Assembly (NCBI RefSeq): GCF_004212635.1 | Contig: NZ_PSRT01000030.1 | Location: 1 to 64,000, forward strand | Direction of reading: 5' to 3' | From: Bradyrhizobium genosp. SA-3 | GTDB lineage: Bacteria > Pseudomonadota > Alphaproteobacteria > Rhizobiales > Xanthobacteraceae | DNA: 64,000 nucleotides | Shown: piece after piece, positions 50,263 to 59,963 of the stretch | Numbering within the stretch: position 1 is the stretch's first letter | How the letters are laid out: the number at the start of each line of letters is the position of its first letter | The notes under the pieces: model-generated | Told to the model about the DNA's origin: nothing | Databases searched by the model: none | Seen by the model: only the letters and a program-made list of their open reading frames with translations | Translations under genes and position numbers: made by a program

Positions 50263-51540
50263 ATGTCCGTTACTGCCAGCTTCGACCTTCTGCTGCGAGG
50301 CGGTCGCGTGATCTGTCCGGCCTCGGGCGTGGACGGCGTCAGGGACGTCGCCATCCGGGGCGGCAAGATCGCGGCGGTCGCGGCGGACATCCTGCCGACC
50401 AGTGCGAAGGAGGTCGTCGACGTCAGCGGCAAGCTGGTGCTGCCCGGGCTGATCGACACCCATGCACATGTCTATCAATATGTCTCCGGCCGCTTCGGCA
50501 TGAATCCCGACATGGTCGGTGTGCAATCGGGCGTGACGACGCTGGTCGATCAGGGCGGGCCGTCCTGCATGACGTTGCCCGGCTTTCGTCATTTCATCGC
50601 GGAAGCCTCGGCCTCGCGCGTCTATGCCTTTCTGTCCGCCTATCTCGTCGGCGGCCTCGAAGGGCACTTCTATCCGCAGCTCTACAGTCCCGATGGCGTC
50701 GACATCGACGCCACGGTCAAGGCGGCGACGGCCAATCTCGACATTGTGCGCGGCATCAAGGCGCATGCCGAGATCGGTGGTTTCGCGCGCTGGGGCATTC
50801 ACGTCATCGAAATGGCGGCGGAGATCGGCAAGCGCGCCGATCTGCCGGTCTATGTGCATTTCGGCCAGCTATGGGGCCTGCCCGAAAGCGGCGCCAACGG
50901 CGAGGATGCCGACACCATCCTCACGCGCGTGATCCCGCTGCTGCGCGAGGGCGATATCCTCGCTCATCCCTTCACGCGCCACCCCGGCGGCTTCGTCAAT
51001 CGCGAGGGCGAGGTGCATCCGGTGATCCAGGCCGCGCTCGACCGCGGCCTCAAGGTTGATGTCGGCCACGGCAGCCATTTCTCGTATCGGCTCGCCAAGA
51101 AGGCGATCGCCGCCGGCATCATCCCGACCACGCTGGGCGCCGACATCCACGGCTACAACACCCATGTGCCTGCGCCGGCCGGAACGCCCGACCAGCATGA
51201 GGACGAGGAGAACCATCCATTCGCCGGACAGGCCAAGTTCAGCCTGGTCCAGGCGATGAGCTCGATGATGGCGCTCGGCCTGACGCTGGAGCAAGTGGTG
51301 CCGATGGTCACCGCCAATCCCGCAAAAATGCTCGGTCGCAGCGAGGAGATCGGCGCGCTCAAGGTCGGCATGGACGCGGACGTCTCCGTGCTCACGGAGC
51401 GGAACGGCCGTTTCGTCCTCAAGGACAACGAGAAGAACGAGGTGATCGCCGAGCGCCTGCTGCAGCCGGCCTTCTGCCTGCGCGCCGGCACGCGCTTCGA
51501 GGCGGTCGCGCCGATCTTGCCGCAAGCTGTCGCGGCATAA
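50263..51540 (+). CDS. Amidohydrolase-superfamily metallohydrolase (dihydroorotase/deacetylase-like)
   Basis: A 425-residue protein. LLLRGGRVICPASGVDGVRDVAIRGGKIAAV begins the beta-sandwich, LPGLIDTHAHVYQY carries metal ligands H67 and H69, and IKAHAEIGGF offers the Lys that is usually carboxylated. Later ligands are in LPVYVHFGQ, DILAHPFTRHPGG and TLGADIHGY. TANPAKMLGRSEEIGALKVGMDADV ends the barrel. AAGGAG precedes ATG 50263. It is the first gene of a long plus-strand operon that ends at 61048. The substrate is probably a cyclic or N-acyl amide. Confidence 0.92.
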   Translation: MSVTASFDLLLRGGRVICPASGVDGVRDVAIRGGKIAAVAADILPTSAKEVVDVSGKLVLPGLIDTHAHVYQYVSGRFGMNPDMVGVQSGVTTLVDQGGPSCMTLPGFRHFIAEASASRVYAFLSAYLVGGLEGHFYPQLYSPDGVDIDATVKAATANLDIVRGIKAHAEIGGFARWGIHVIEMAAEIGKRADLPVYVHFGQLWGLPESGANGEDADTILTRVIPLLREGDILAHPFTRHPGGFVNREGEVHPVIQAALDRGLKVDVGHGSHFSYRLAKKAIAAGIIPTTLGADIHGYNTHVPAPAGTPDQHEDEENHPFAGQAKFSLVQAMSSMMALGLTLEQVVPMVTANPAKMLGRSEEIGALKVGMDADVSVLTERNGRFVLKDNEKNEVIAERLLQPAFCLRAGTRFEAVAPILPQAVAA

Positions 51541-51567
51541 GGCCGGGCGGTGAAGGAGGACGCTGGC

Positions 51568-53943
51568 GTGCGTAACGAGCGAGAGTTTCCTGCTGGCAAA
51601 TCCGGGCAGGGCGTCGGTGCACGGCTGCCGCGGAAGGAAGACGATCGCCTGATGCGTGGCCGCGGCCAGTACGTCGCGGATATCCGCCTCGCCGGCCTAC
51701 AGGATGTAGCCTTCGTGCGCAGCCCACTGGCGCATGCGCGGATCCGCGGCATCCACGTGCCTGAACGTTATCGTGGCAGAGTGTTCACGGCTGCCGATCT
51801 CGTCGGCGTCAAGCCGATCCGCGCGGTGTCAGGACTTCCGGGCTTCAAGATATCCGAGCAGCCGGTGCTCGCCACTGGCAAGGTGCGGCAGGTCGGCGAA
51901 CTCGTCGCGATGTGCCTCGCGCCGACGCGCGCCGAGGCGGAAGACATCGCGGCCTCCGTGACGCTGGATCTGGAGGAGCAGCCGGCAATCTACGACATGC
52001 TGAAAGCGCGCGAGCCGGGCTCGGCACTGGTGCACGAGCATTGGGGCGACAACGTCTTCCTGGAGACCAATTACGAGGTCGACATCTCCGCCGCGCTGGA
52101 TGCGCCGATCAAGGTGACGCGCGAGATATCGACCGCGCGGCAATGCATGTCCCCGCTGGAAGGCCGCGGAGTGGTTGCGACCTTCGATCCCCGGCTCGAC
52201 CAGCTCACGCTGCATTCGGCCGCGCAAATGCCGCACATCACGCGCAGCGGCCTTGCCGAATGTCTCGGCATGGAGGAGGGCCAAATCCGCGTCATCTCGC
52301 CGGATGTCGGCGGCGGTTTCGGCCACAAGGGGATCTTGCTGCCCGAGGAGGTCTGCCTGTCCTGGCTGACCATGCGCTGCGGCCATCCCGTGCGCTGGAC
52401 CGAGGACCGCCGCGAGCATCTCGTCGCCAGCTCCAATTGCCGCGAGCACCATTACAAGATCACGGTCTATGCCGATCGCGACGGCATGCTGCGCGGCATC
52501 GATTGCGAGGCGACCGTGGATTCCGGCGCCTACTCGTCCTATCCGTTCTCGGCTTGTCTCGAAGCCGCGCAGGTCGCGAGCATCTTGCCCGGCCCCTACA
52601 AGATGCCGGCCTATCGCTGCCGCACCTTCTCGGTCGCCACCAACAAATGCCCGATCCTGCCGTATCGCGGCGTGGCACGTACCGGCGTCTGCTTTGCGCT
52701 GGAGCTAATGCTCGATCTCGTGGCAGCCGAAGCCGGCATCGAGCCGGGCGAGGTGCGGCTGCGCAATCTGGTGCTGCCGGAGCAGATGCCGTTCGACAAC
52801 ATCACGAAGAAGCATTTTGACAGCGGCGATTATCCGGAAGCGATGCGCCGCGCGCTCGCCGCCATCGACATTGATTCCATTCGCGCGAAGCAAAAGCAGG
52901 GCGAGACCGATGGCCGCCGCATCGGCGTCGGCGTCTCCATCTATTGCGAGCAGGCCGCGCACGGCACCTCGGTCTATTCCGGCTGGGGCATCCCGATGGT
53001 GCCGGGGCACGAGCAGGCCTCGGCACGCCTGACGCCGGACGGCGGTCTCGAATTGCGCGTCGGCGTGCATTCGCACGGGCAGGGCATGGAGACGACGCTC
53101 GCCCAGGTCGCCCATGAGATCCTCGGCGTCGATGTCGCGAAGATCCGCATCATCCTCGGCGACACCGCGATGACGCCGTATTCGACCGGCACCTGGGGCT
53201 CGCGCTCGATGGTGATGGCGGGCGGGGCGGTGGCGACCGCCTGCCGCGAGCTCGGCGAACGTGCAAGGCGCATCGGCGCAAAGCTGTTGCAGCACGATCC
53301 CGCCTCGGTGGTGCTGCAGAATGGCGAGGTGCGCGGGGTCAACGGCAGCGTCGGACTGAACGCGATCGCCTACACCTGGTATCGCCGCCCGCAGGATCTG
53401 CCCGCCGACGTCGATCCCGGCGGACTGGAGGTGACGCAGGGCTACAAGCCCGTGCGCGACAGCGGGACGTTCAGCTATGCCGCGCACGCCGCCGTGGTCG
53501 CCGTCGATCCCGATCTCGGGGAGGTGGAAATTCTCGACTACGTGATTGTCGAAGACGGCGGCGTGCTGGTCAATCCACTCGTGGTCGACGGTCAGATCTA
53601 TGGCGGCCTTGCGCAAGGCATCGGCACCGCGCTCTACGAGGAGATGCCGTTCGACGCCTCCGGCCAGCCGCTGGCGACGACGCTCGCCGACTATCTGCTG
53701 CCCGGCCCCACCGAGGTTCCGGCGGCGCGCCTCGACCATATGGAGACGCCGTCGCCCTACACGCAGTTCGGCGTGAAGGGCATCGGCGAGGGCGGCGCGA
53801 TCGCGCCGCCTGCCGCGATCGCCAACGCCGTCAACGACGCGCTGCGGCCGCTCGGCGTCGAGCTGATGCAATCGCCGATCACGCCGCATCGGATCGTCGC
53901 GGCGGTGCTCGCCGCGCGCGCGGCCGAAAGGAGCGCGGCATGA
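51568..53943 (+). CDS. Molybdenum hydroxylase large subunit (xanthine dehydrogenase / CoxL type)
   Basis: About 791 residues. RLPRKEDDRLMRGRGQYVADIRLAGLQDVAFVRSPLAHARI opens the domain. Molybdopterin-contacting segments are DVGGGFGHKG, PYRGVARTGVCFALELMLD, GVHSHGQGMETTLAQVAHE and STGTWGSRSMVMAGGAV. The catalytic Glu is in GVKGIGEGGAIAPPAA. The AYRCSFR loop of true CO dehydrogenase is absent, so this is a hydroxylase of another substrate, probably a heterocycle or aldehyde. GTG 51568 has GGAGG eight bases upstream. Its stop overlaps the medium subunit start. Confidence 0.94.
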   Translation: MRNEREFPAGKSGQGVGARLPRKEDDRLMRGRGQYVADIRLAGLQDVAFVRSPLAHARIRGIHVPERYRGRVFTAADLVGVKPIRAVSGLPGFKISEQPVLATGKVRQVGELVAMCLAPTRAEAEDIAASVTLDLEEQPAIYDMLKAREPGSALVHEHWGDNVFLETNYEVDISAALDAPIKVTREISTARQCMSPLEGRGVVATFDPRLDQLTLHSAAQMPHITRSGLAECLGMEEGQIRVISPDVGGGFGHKGILLPEEVCLSWLTMRCGHPVRWTEDRREHLVASSNCREHHYKITVYADRDGMLRGIDCEATVDSGAYSSYPFSACLEAAQVASILPGPYKMPAYRCRTFSVATNKCPILPYRGVARTGVCFALELMLDLVAAEAGIEPGEVRLRNLVLPEQMPFDNITKKHFDSGDYPEAMRRALAAIDIDSIRAKQKQGETDGRRIGVGVSIYCEQAAHGTSVYSGWGIPMVPGHEQASARLTPDGGLELRVGVHSHGQGMETTLAQVAHEILGVDVAKIRIILGDTAMTPYSTGTWGSRSMVMAGGAVATACRELGERARRIGAKLLQHDPASVVLQNGEVRGVNGSVGLNAIAYTWYRRPQDLPADVDPGGLEVTQGYKPVRDSGTFSYAAHAAVVAVDPDLGEVEILDYVIVEDGGVLVNPLVVDGQIYGGLAQGIGTALYEEMPFDASGQPLATTLADYLLPGPTEVPAARLDHMETPSPYTQFGVKGIGEGGAIAPPAAIANAVNDALRPLGVELMQSPITPHRIVAAVLAARAAERSAA

Positions 53944-54776
53944 AGCCGGCGCCCTTCGCTTACGAACGCCCGCGCGACCTCGATGCCGCGCTCTCGATGC
54001 TGGCTGCAAGCGGCGGATCGGCAAAAATCATCGCCGGCGGCCAGTCGCTCGGACCAATGCTCAATCTGCGGCTGGTGCAGCCGGAACTGATCGTCGACAT
54101 CTCCGGCCTTGTCGAGCTCAGGCGTGCCGAGATGTCCGGCAGCGAGCTTGTGCTCGGCGCCCTGGTCACCCATGCCGATATCGAAGACGGCCGCACCGCC
54201 GACGTGACCCGCGGCGCCATGCGCGGCGTTGCGGCCAACATCGCCTATCGCGCCGTGCGCAACCGCGGCACCATCGGCGGCTCGCTCAGCCATGCCGATC
54301 CCGCCGCGGACTGGATCTCGGCGTTGGCGGCGCTAGGCGCGCGGGTGACGCTGCGCAGCCTTGCCGGTGCGCGATCGATGGCCGTCGAAGCGTTTGTGGT
54401 TGGTGCGCTGGAATCCGCGCTGCAGGCCGGTGAGATCGTGGAAGCGATCCATGTGCCGGCGCGCGCAACGTTGGCGCATTGGGGCTATGCCAAGAGCTGC
54501 CGCAAGACCGGCGAATTCGCCCACGCCATCGGCGCGGTGCTGGTCGATCCCGCAGCCGGCTCGGCGCGCGTCGTGATCGGTGCGATCGACACGGCGCCGA
54601 TCGTCGTGACCGACGCGGCGGACCTGTTCGGCGGACGGATCGCCGCCGACTACAAGCAGCGTTTCGATGCCCGCGTCGCCGACGCGCTTCTCGCCAGGGC
54701 CGGCGTCGACGATGCCGCGCAGCGCCATATTCATGTCAGCGTGTTGAAGCGCGCCGTCCTGGAGGCCGCGGCATGA
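53940..54776 (+). CDS. Molybdenum hydroxylase FAD subunit (CoxM type)
   Basis: A 278-residue protein. FAYERPRDLDAALSML, the FAD pyrophosphate loop KIIAGGQSLGPMLNLRL, and the second flavin loop AVRNRGTIGGSLSHADPAADW are all present. The C-terminal CO-dehydrogenase flavoprotein domain follows (ARATLAHWGYAKSCRKTGEFAHAIGAVLV). It passes electrons from the iron-sulfur subunit to an acceptor. It overlaps both neighbours by 4 bp. Confidence 0.94.
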   Translation: MKPAPFAYERPRDLDAALSMLAASGGSAKIIAGGQSLGPMLNLRLVQPELIVDISGLVELRRAEMSGSELVLGALVTHADIEDGRTADVTRGAMRGVAANIAYRAVRNRGTIGGSLSHADPAADWISALAALGARVTLRSLAGARSMAVEAFVVGALESALQAGEIVEAIHVPARATLAHWGYAKSCRKTGEFAHAIGAVLVDPAAGSARVVIGAIDTAPIVVTDAADLFGGRIAADYKQRFDARVADALLARAGVDDAAQRHIHVSVLKRAVLEAAA

Positions 54777-55969
54777 CCACGATCGCGCTCAACGTCAATC
54801 GCCGCGCGGTGGAGCTGTCGGCCGAGCCGCGCACCAGCCTTGCCGATTTCGTCCGCGACAGGCTCGATCTGACCGGCACCCATCTCGGCTGCGAGCACGG
54901 CGTCTGCGGGGCCTGCACCGTGCTGCTCGACGGTGTGCCGGCGCGCTCCTGCATCACCTATGCGGTGGCTTGCGCGGGCGCCGATGTCACCACGATCGAA
55001 GGCCTCGACGAGGACGAGGTCACGATCGAGCTGCGCGCGGCCTTCACTCGCGAACACGCGCTTCAATGCGGCTATTGCACGCCCGGCTTGCTGGTGTCGG
55101 CGCGCGATCTTGTCCAGCGTCTGCCCGACGCCGACGAGCGGAGCATTCGCGTCGGCCTCAGCGGCAATCTCTGCCGCTGTACCGGCTATGTCGGCATCGT
55201 GCGCGCGGTGCAGTCCGTGATCGAAGCCCGGCGTGCGCGCAACATCGCACCGCAGGCCGACAGCGGCCGCACCAGTCTCGGCCCGGTTGGATCGGGGCGC
55301 GCCCCATTCGGCGGAGAGGGATTATCTGCGCGGCAGGCGCCGGCGCTGGCCTCAGAGAGTGCCGCTCCGCTTCGAATTCCGGACTTCGCCCCGGCGACCG
55401 TGCTCGACCAGCGCTTCACGCTGCCGCATGCGCCCGCAAAAGTGTTCGCGATGTTCGATGACATCGCCGCCATCGCCGCCTGCCTGCCAGGCGTATCGCT
55501 GACCGGGCCGCCATTGCCCGAGCGCGTGGAGGGTTCGATCCGCGTCAGGCTCGGACCGATCGCGGCGGCCTTCGAGGGCGCCGCCCGCGTCGAGTGCGAT
55601 CCCGCGACGCTCTCCGGCCGCATCATCGGCATCGGTACCGACCAGCGCAGCCATTCGGCGACGCAGGGTGAAATCCGATATCGCCTAGTACCGCTCGAAG
55701 GCGGCGCGGCGACCGCCGTCGAGCTCTCGGTTGGATACACGCTCACGGGAATGCTGGCACAGGTCGGCCGGCCGGGCCTCGTGCGCGATCTCGCCAGACG
55801 CCTCGTTGCCGAGTTCGCGACAAATCTCGACCGCCACATGTCCGGCGCGACGTCGGGGCAGACGGCCGCGGCAGAGCTCAGCTTCTGGTCGATCGCATCG
55901 GACGTTTTGCGCGCCCGCCTTGCGCGCGTGTTTGGCCGCGTCTTCACCGGAAAAGGTGGCGCGGAATGA
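54773..55969 (+). CDS. Molybdenum hydroxylase 2Fe-2S subunit fused to a CoxG/SRPBCC domain
   Basis: A 398-residue fusion. Residues 1-160 are a CoxS-type subunit with the plant-type cluster C40, C45, C48, C60 (GCEHGVCGACTVLLDG) and the second cluster C99, C102, C134, C136 (CGYCTPG, CRCTGY). A low-complexity linker (about 160-205) leads to a CoxG-like SRPBCC domain (FTLPHAPAKVFAMFDDIAAIAACLPGVSLT..., about 210-360) and a C-terminal helical tail. CoxG domains are usually separate and are linked to anchoring or maturation of the enzyme at the membrane. The fusion would tether the hydroxylase. Confidence 0.93.
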   Translation: MTTIALNVNRRAVELSAEPRTSLADFVRDRLDLTGTHLGCEHGVCGACTVLLDGVPARSCITYAVACAGADVTTIEGLDEDEVTIELRAAFTREHALQCGYCTPGLLVSARDLVQRLPDADERSIRVGLSGNLCRCTGYVGIVRAVQSVIEARRARNIAPQADSGRTSLGPVGSGRAPFGGEGLSARQAPALASESAAPLRIPDFAPATVLDQRFTLPHAPAKVFAMFDDIAAIAACLPGVSLTGPPLPERVEGSIRVRLGPIAAAFEGAARVECDPATLSGRIIGIGTDQRSHSATQGEIRYRLVPLEGGAATAVELSVGYTLTGMLAQVGRPGLVRDLARRLVAEFATNLDRHMSGATSGQTAAAELSFWSIASDVLRARLARVFGRVFTGKGGAE

Positions 55970-56046
55970 TCGGCGCGGTTCGCGCCGCGGAGTGACGAAG
56001 CCTGGACTGCCCTGGACATCAACAGCGTGGGATTTGGAGAGACAAC

Positions 56047-57201
56047 ATGACACGAGCACTCGGACTGGTTCGGACAATCACGCTGGCGACGGCCTTGTTC
56101 GGCGGCACGGCGGGGGCGCAGACCATCAAGATCGGAGTCAACGAGCCGCTCACCGGCGCGTTCGCGGCGTCCGGCACCTATGTCGTCAACGGCGCCAGGA
56201 TCGCCGCCGACGAGATCAACGCCAAGGGCGGCATCCTGGGCAAGAAGATCGAGCTCGTCATTGAGGACAACAAGAGCAACCCGACGGAAGCTGCCGCCGT
56301 TGCCGAGAAGCTTATCACCAGCGACAAGGTGCCGGTGCTGATGGGCGCCTGGGGCTCCAGCCTCACGCTCGCGGTGATGCCGAAGCTGATGGAATACGAG
56401 ACGCCGATGGTCGTGGAGACCTCGTCGTCGGGGAAGATCACCACGACCGGCAATCCCTTCATCTTCCGCATCTCGCCGCCCTCCGCGGTCGAGGCCGCGG
56501 CGTTCAAGGGCATCGTCGACAAGCTCGCGCTGAAGAAGGTTGACTTCCTCGTCATCAACAACGACTGGGGCCGGGGCACCGCCGAGGACTTCAGCAAGAT
56601 GATGAAGGATAAGGGCATCAGCATCGGCCTGGTCGAGACCATGGACCAGGGCGCGCAGGACATGAGCGCGCAGCTTTCCAAGATCAAGAGCTCGGATTCC
56701 GAGACGGTCATCGTCACGACCGCGGTGGATCAGCTCACCTTGATCTTCAAGCAGGCCGCCGCGCTGGGCCTGAAGAAGCGCATCATCACCACCGGCGGCT
56801 CGCAGAACCCGGACCAGATCATCGCCCAGGCGGGAGCCGCCGCCAACGGCACCATGCATCTGACCACCTTCCTGCCCTGGTTCCCCGACAAGACGCCGAA
56901 CCCGGAAGCCACCAACTATTTCATCACGGAATGGAAGAAACGCGGCTTCGAGTTCGCCGGCTGCACAGAGAGTTTTCGCGGTTATGACGGCATCCGTACT
57001 GCTGCTGCTGCGATCGAGAAGGCCGGCAAGGGCGAGCCCGCTGCGATCAAGGCGGCGCTCTGGAATATCAACATCAAGGGATTGAACGGCGACATCGTGT
57101 TCCGCAAGTCCGGCCCCGAGGGCAAGGAGAGCGGGCAGAGCCAGCCGAATGTCTATCTCATCGAGATCAACGACGGCAAGGTCGAACTGAAGACGCTCTA
57201 A
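56047..57201 (+). CDS. Branched-chain-amino-acid-type ABC importer, binding protein (SBP family 6)
   Basis: A 384-residue protein. The signal peptide spans about 1-22 (LGLVRTITLATALFGGTAGAQ). TIKIGVNEPLTGAFAASGTYVVNGARIAADEINAKGGILGKKIELVIEDNKSNPTEAAAVAEKLI is the LivJ-type start. ETSSSGKITTTGNPFIFRISPP and later NDWGRGTAEDF are also typical. GGAGAGACAAC precedes ATG 56047. In rhizobia this family often binds aromatic or heterocyclic acids rather than leucine, which would suit the hydroxylase operon in which it lies. Confidence 0.93.
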   Translation: MTRALGLVRTITLATALFGGTAGAQTIKIGVNEPLTGAFAASGTYVVNGARIAADEINAKGGILGKKIELVIEDNKSNPTEAAAVAEKLITSDKVPVLMGAWGSSLTLAVMPKLMEYETPMVVETSSSGKITTTGNPFIFRISPPSAVEAAAFKGIVDKLALKKVDFLVINNDWGRGTAEDFSKMMKDKGISIGLVETMDQGAQDMSAQLSKIKSSDSETVIVTTAVDQLTLIFKQAAALGLKKRIITTGGSQNPDQIIAQAGAAANGTMHLTTFLPWFPDKTPNPEATNYFITEWKKRGFEFAGCTESFRGYDGIRTAAAAIEKAGKGEPAAIKAALWNINIKGLNGDIVFRKSGPEGKESGQSQPNVYLIEINDGKVELKTL

Positions 57202-57210
57202 GTCATCGGA

Positions 57211-57239
57211 GGCGAGAGCGGCACACCGCCGCTCTCGCC
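57211..57239 (+). terminator. 12-bp hairpin after the binding-protein gene
   Basis: GGCGAGAGCGGC (57211-57222) pairs perfectly with GCCGCTCTCGCC (57228-57239) around ACACC. No T-run follows, so full termination is doubtful. Placement right after the binding-protein gene fits an mRNA-stabilising or attenuating hairpin that raises binding-protein output over the membrane parts. Confidence 0.65.
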
Positions 57240-57265
57240 ACATTGCAGATCATACGGAAACGGCT

Positions 57266-58138
57266 TTGAGCGAATTCCTCCAGCATCTGATCAACATGCT
57301 CGTGCTCGGCGGCACCTATGCGCTGCTGGGCATCGGGCTAACCTTGATCTTCGGCATCATGAACGTGGTGAACTTCACGCATGGCGTGCTCTACACGTTC
57401 GGTGCCTACATCATGTTCATCGTGGTGCAGCAGCTCGGGCTGAACTTCTTCCTTGCGCTCCCCGTCGCCGTGCTGGCGGGATGGTTGCTGGGTGCGGCCA
57501 TCGAGCTGACCCTGCTGCGGCCGCTGCGGGGCTCCGACATCGACACCACGATGCTAGTCATGATCGGCGCCTGGATCGCGATGCAGTCGGGCACGCTATG
57601 GATCTGGGGCGGCGTCGCCAAATCGGTGACGACGCCATTCCCTGAGGCGCCGCTGGTGCTCGGGCCCGTGTCGGTCTCCTGGCTGCGTCTGTTCGTGCTC
57701 GCCGCCGCGGCAATGTTGATCCTGGTGACATATCTATTCATCAACAAGACCAGCCTCGGCCGCGCGATGCGGGCGACGTTCCAGGACCACGACACGGCCT
57801 CGCTGATGGGCGTCAATGTCGACATGATCTACACCTCGACCTTTGCGATCGGCTCCAGCCTGGCCGCCGCCGCCGGCGCGCTGCTCGGCCCGGTCTACGT
57901 GATCTTCCCGCAGATGGGGGATCTTGCCGCGGTGAAGGCCTTCGCCATCGTAATCTTGGGCGGCCTCGGCAACATCACCGGCGCGGTGATCGGCGGTTTC
58001 ATCCTGGCGCTGGCCGAAGAGCTTGGCGCGGGCTACGTCTCGTCCGGCTATCGCGACGCGATGGGTTTTCTGATCATCATCGCGGTCCTGATCTTCAGGC
58101 CGACCGGCCTGTTTGCGCGTGCGGAGCGCGTCGGATGA
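57266..58138 (+). CDS. Branched-chain-amino-acid-type ABC importer, permease LivH type
   Basis: A 290-residue membrane protein with about eight hydrophobic segments. LGGTYALLGIGLTLIFGIMNVVNFTHGVLYTFGAYIM is the classic LivH start, and AVKAFAIVILGGLGNITGAVIGGF is the conserved loop near the end. The start is an uncommon TTG at 57266 with CGGAAA upstream; ATG 57296 is possible but would remove conserved residues. The stop overlaps the LivM-type start (ATGA). Confidence 0.92.
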   Translation: MSEFLQHLINMLVLGGTYALLGIGLTLIFGIMNVVNFTHGVLYTFGAYIMFIVVQQLGLNFFLALPVAVLAGWLLGAAIELTLLRPLRGSDIDTTMLVMIGAWIAMQSGTLWIWGGVAKSVTTPFPEAPLVLGPVSVSWLRLFVLAAAAMLILVTYLFINKTSLGRAMRATFQDHDTASLMGVNVDMIYTSTFAIGSSLAAAAGALLGPVYVIFPQMGDLAAVKAFAIVILGGLGNITGAVIGGFILALAEELGAGYVSSGYRDAMGFLIIIAVLIFRPTGLFARAERVG

Positions 58139-59181
58139 GAATAGCCATCACCATCCTCGCGGTCGCAGCACTGGCCTCGGTCCCGCTCTGGCTGCGCGAT
58201 CCCTATCTCCTCAACGCGCTGATCACGACCGGCATCTTCGTCATCGGCGCGATGAGTCTCAATTTGCTGCTCGGCTTTACCGGTCAGCTCAGCCTCGGTC
58301 ACATCGCCTTCTTCGGCATCGGCGCCTATGTCAGCGCGCTGACATCGCTCGGCTTCGATATCGGCCTGCCCGGAGGCTGGCGCCTGGTTCACGCGCCCTG
58401 GCCGCCCATTGTGGGTCTGGCGCTCGCAAGCCTCGTCGCCGGATTATGCGGCTGTTTCGTCGGCCTGCTCTCGTTCCGCGTCCGCGGCGCCTATTTCGTC
58501 ATCGTGACGATCTCCTTTGCCGAGGTGGTCCGGCTGGTCGCGCTGAACTGGGTCGAGCTGACGCAGGGCCCGCTGGCGTTGACCAACATTCCATCCATCG
58601 CGCTGCCGTTGCCCGGCTTCGGTGAGCTGACGCTGCGCACCAAGATGCAGAACTACTATCTCGTGCTGGTGGTGGCGTTGATCGCCTATCTCCTGATCGC
58701 ACGCCTCGTTCATTCCCATTTCGGCCGTGCGATGCGGGGGCTGATGGAGAACGAGACGCTCGCCGTCTCCGTCGGCATCGACGTGACCAGGACGCTAACG
58801 CTGGCGGCGGTGATCTCGGCCGCGATCGCGGGCGCGGCCGGCAGTCTCTATGCGCATTACATCCGGATCATCGACCCTGAAGTATTCGCCTTCATCAACA
58901 CCGTCAGCATGGTCATCATGGTCATCAGCGGCGGCAAAGGGTCGCTCGCCGGTCCCGTCATCGGCGGCCTGATTTTCGGCCTGCTGCCGGTCGCGCTGCG
59001 GCCGGTCATGGCGCCGGAAGCGCAGTGGATCGCCTATGGCGGCGTGCTGATCGCCATCCTGTTCGTGCTGCCGCGCGGCATCGTGCCGTCGCTCGCACAG
59101 CGCTTCATCCGACGGCGCAGCGGCGCGCCGGCGCTGGCACCAGTTGCGCTCACCGAAACCGGTGCAAAGGAACCGGCGTGA
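58135..59181 (+). CDS. Branched-chain-amino-acid-type ABC importer, permease LivM type
   Basis: A 348-residue membrane protein. AMSLNLLLGFTGQLSLGHIAFFGIGAYVSALT is the LivM hallmark, with later FGRAMRGLMENETLAVSVGIDV and MVIMVISGGKGSLAGPVIGGLIFGLLP. A basic C-terminal tail follows the last segment. It forms the channel with the LivH-type protein and overlaps the ATPase gene by one base (TGATG). Confidence 0.93.
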   Translation: MRIAITILAVAALASVPLWLRDPYLLNALITTGIFVIGAMSLNLLLGFTGQLSLGHIAFFGIGAYVSALTSLGFDIGLPGGWRLVHAPWPPIVGLALASLVAGLCGCFVGLLSFRVRGAYFVIVTISFAEVVRLVALNWVELTQGPLALTNIPSIALPLPGFGELTLRTKMQNYYLVLVVALIAYLLIARLVHSHFGRAMRGLMENETLAVSVGIDVTRTLTLAAVISAAIAGAAGSLYAHYIRIIDPEVFAFINTVSMVIMVISGGKGSLAGPVIGGLIFGLLPVALRPVMAPEAQWIAYGGVLIAILFVLPRGIVPSLAQRFIRRRSGAPALAPVALTETGAKEPA

Positions 59182-59963
59182 TGACCGCGCGCAGCATTGC
59201 CATGAACATTGAGCAGGTCGCCGTCCGCTTCGGCGGGCTGGTCGCGATCTCCGACATGAGTTTTACGGTCGGCGAGGGCGAGATCGTCAGCCTGATCGGG
59301 CCGAATGGCGCCGGCAAGACCACCGCCTTCAACGTCATGACCGGTTTCCTGACGCCGAGCGCAGGCCAGGTCACCTATCAGGGTACGACGCTGACCGGGT
59401 TGAAGCCGCACGAGATCGCCGATCTCGGCCTGATACGCACCTTTCAGCGCACCAGTGTGTTTCCTAACGACACCGTCTACGACAATCTCCTGATCGGCCT
59501 GCATCGTCAGGGCCGGGTCCGGCTGCCCGATGCCATCCTCGGGCTGCCGGGCGCGCGCGCCTCGGAGCGCAGGCTGCGGCACAAGGCCAGCGAGCTGATC
59601 GAATGGGTCGGGCTCGAACGCCGCGCGTACGATGCGGCCGGCTCGCTCTCCTACGGCGAGCAGCGCCTGGTCGGCGTCGCGCTGGCGCTGGCGGCGGAGC
59701 CCTCGATGCTGCTGCTCGACGAGCCTGTCTCCGGTATGAACGCCTCGGAAACCCACCGTTTCGTCGAGCTGGTCCGCAGCGTTCGCGACCGCGGCATCAC
59801 GATCCTGCTGGTCGAGCATGACATGCCGATGGTGATGACGGTCTCGGATCGTATCGTGGTGCTCAACTATGGCCGCATCATCGCGGAGGGAACGCCGGAT
59901 GTGATCCGCAACGATCCGGCCGTGATCGAGGCCTATCTCGGACATGGAGCGGGGCGTGCTTGA
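59181..59963 (+). CDS. Branched-chain-amino-acid-type ABC importer, ATPase LivG type
   Basis: A 260-residue ATPase with Walker A GPNGAGKTT, the LivG segment GLIRTFQRTSVFPNDTVYDNLLIGLH, Walker B LLLDEPVSGMN and H-loop LVEHDM. The ABC signature reads LSYGEQRLVGVALALA, the variant common to LivG/LivF proteins. ATG 59181 shares bases with the upstream stop. It overlaps the LivF-type gene by 20 bp. Confidence 0.93.
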   Translation: MTARSIAMNIEQVAVRFGGLVAISDMSFTVGEGEIVSLIGPNGAGKTTAFNVMTGFLTPSAGQVTYQGTTLTGLKPHEIADLGLIRTFQRTSVFPNDTVYDNLLIGLHRQGRVRLPDAILGLPGARASERRLRHKASELIEWVGLERRAYDAAGSLSYGEQRLVGVALALAAEPSMLLLDEPVSGMNASETHRFVELVRSVRDRGITILLVEHDMPMVMTVSDRIVVLNYGRIIAEGTPDVIRNDPAVIEAYLGHGAGRA

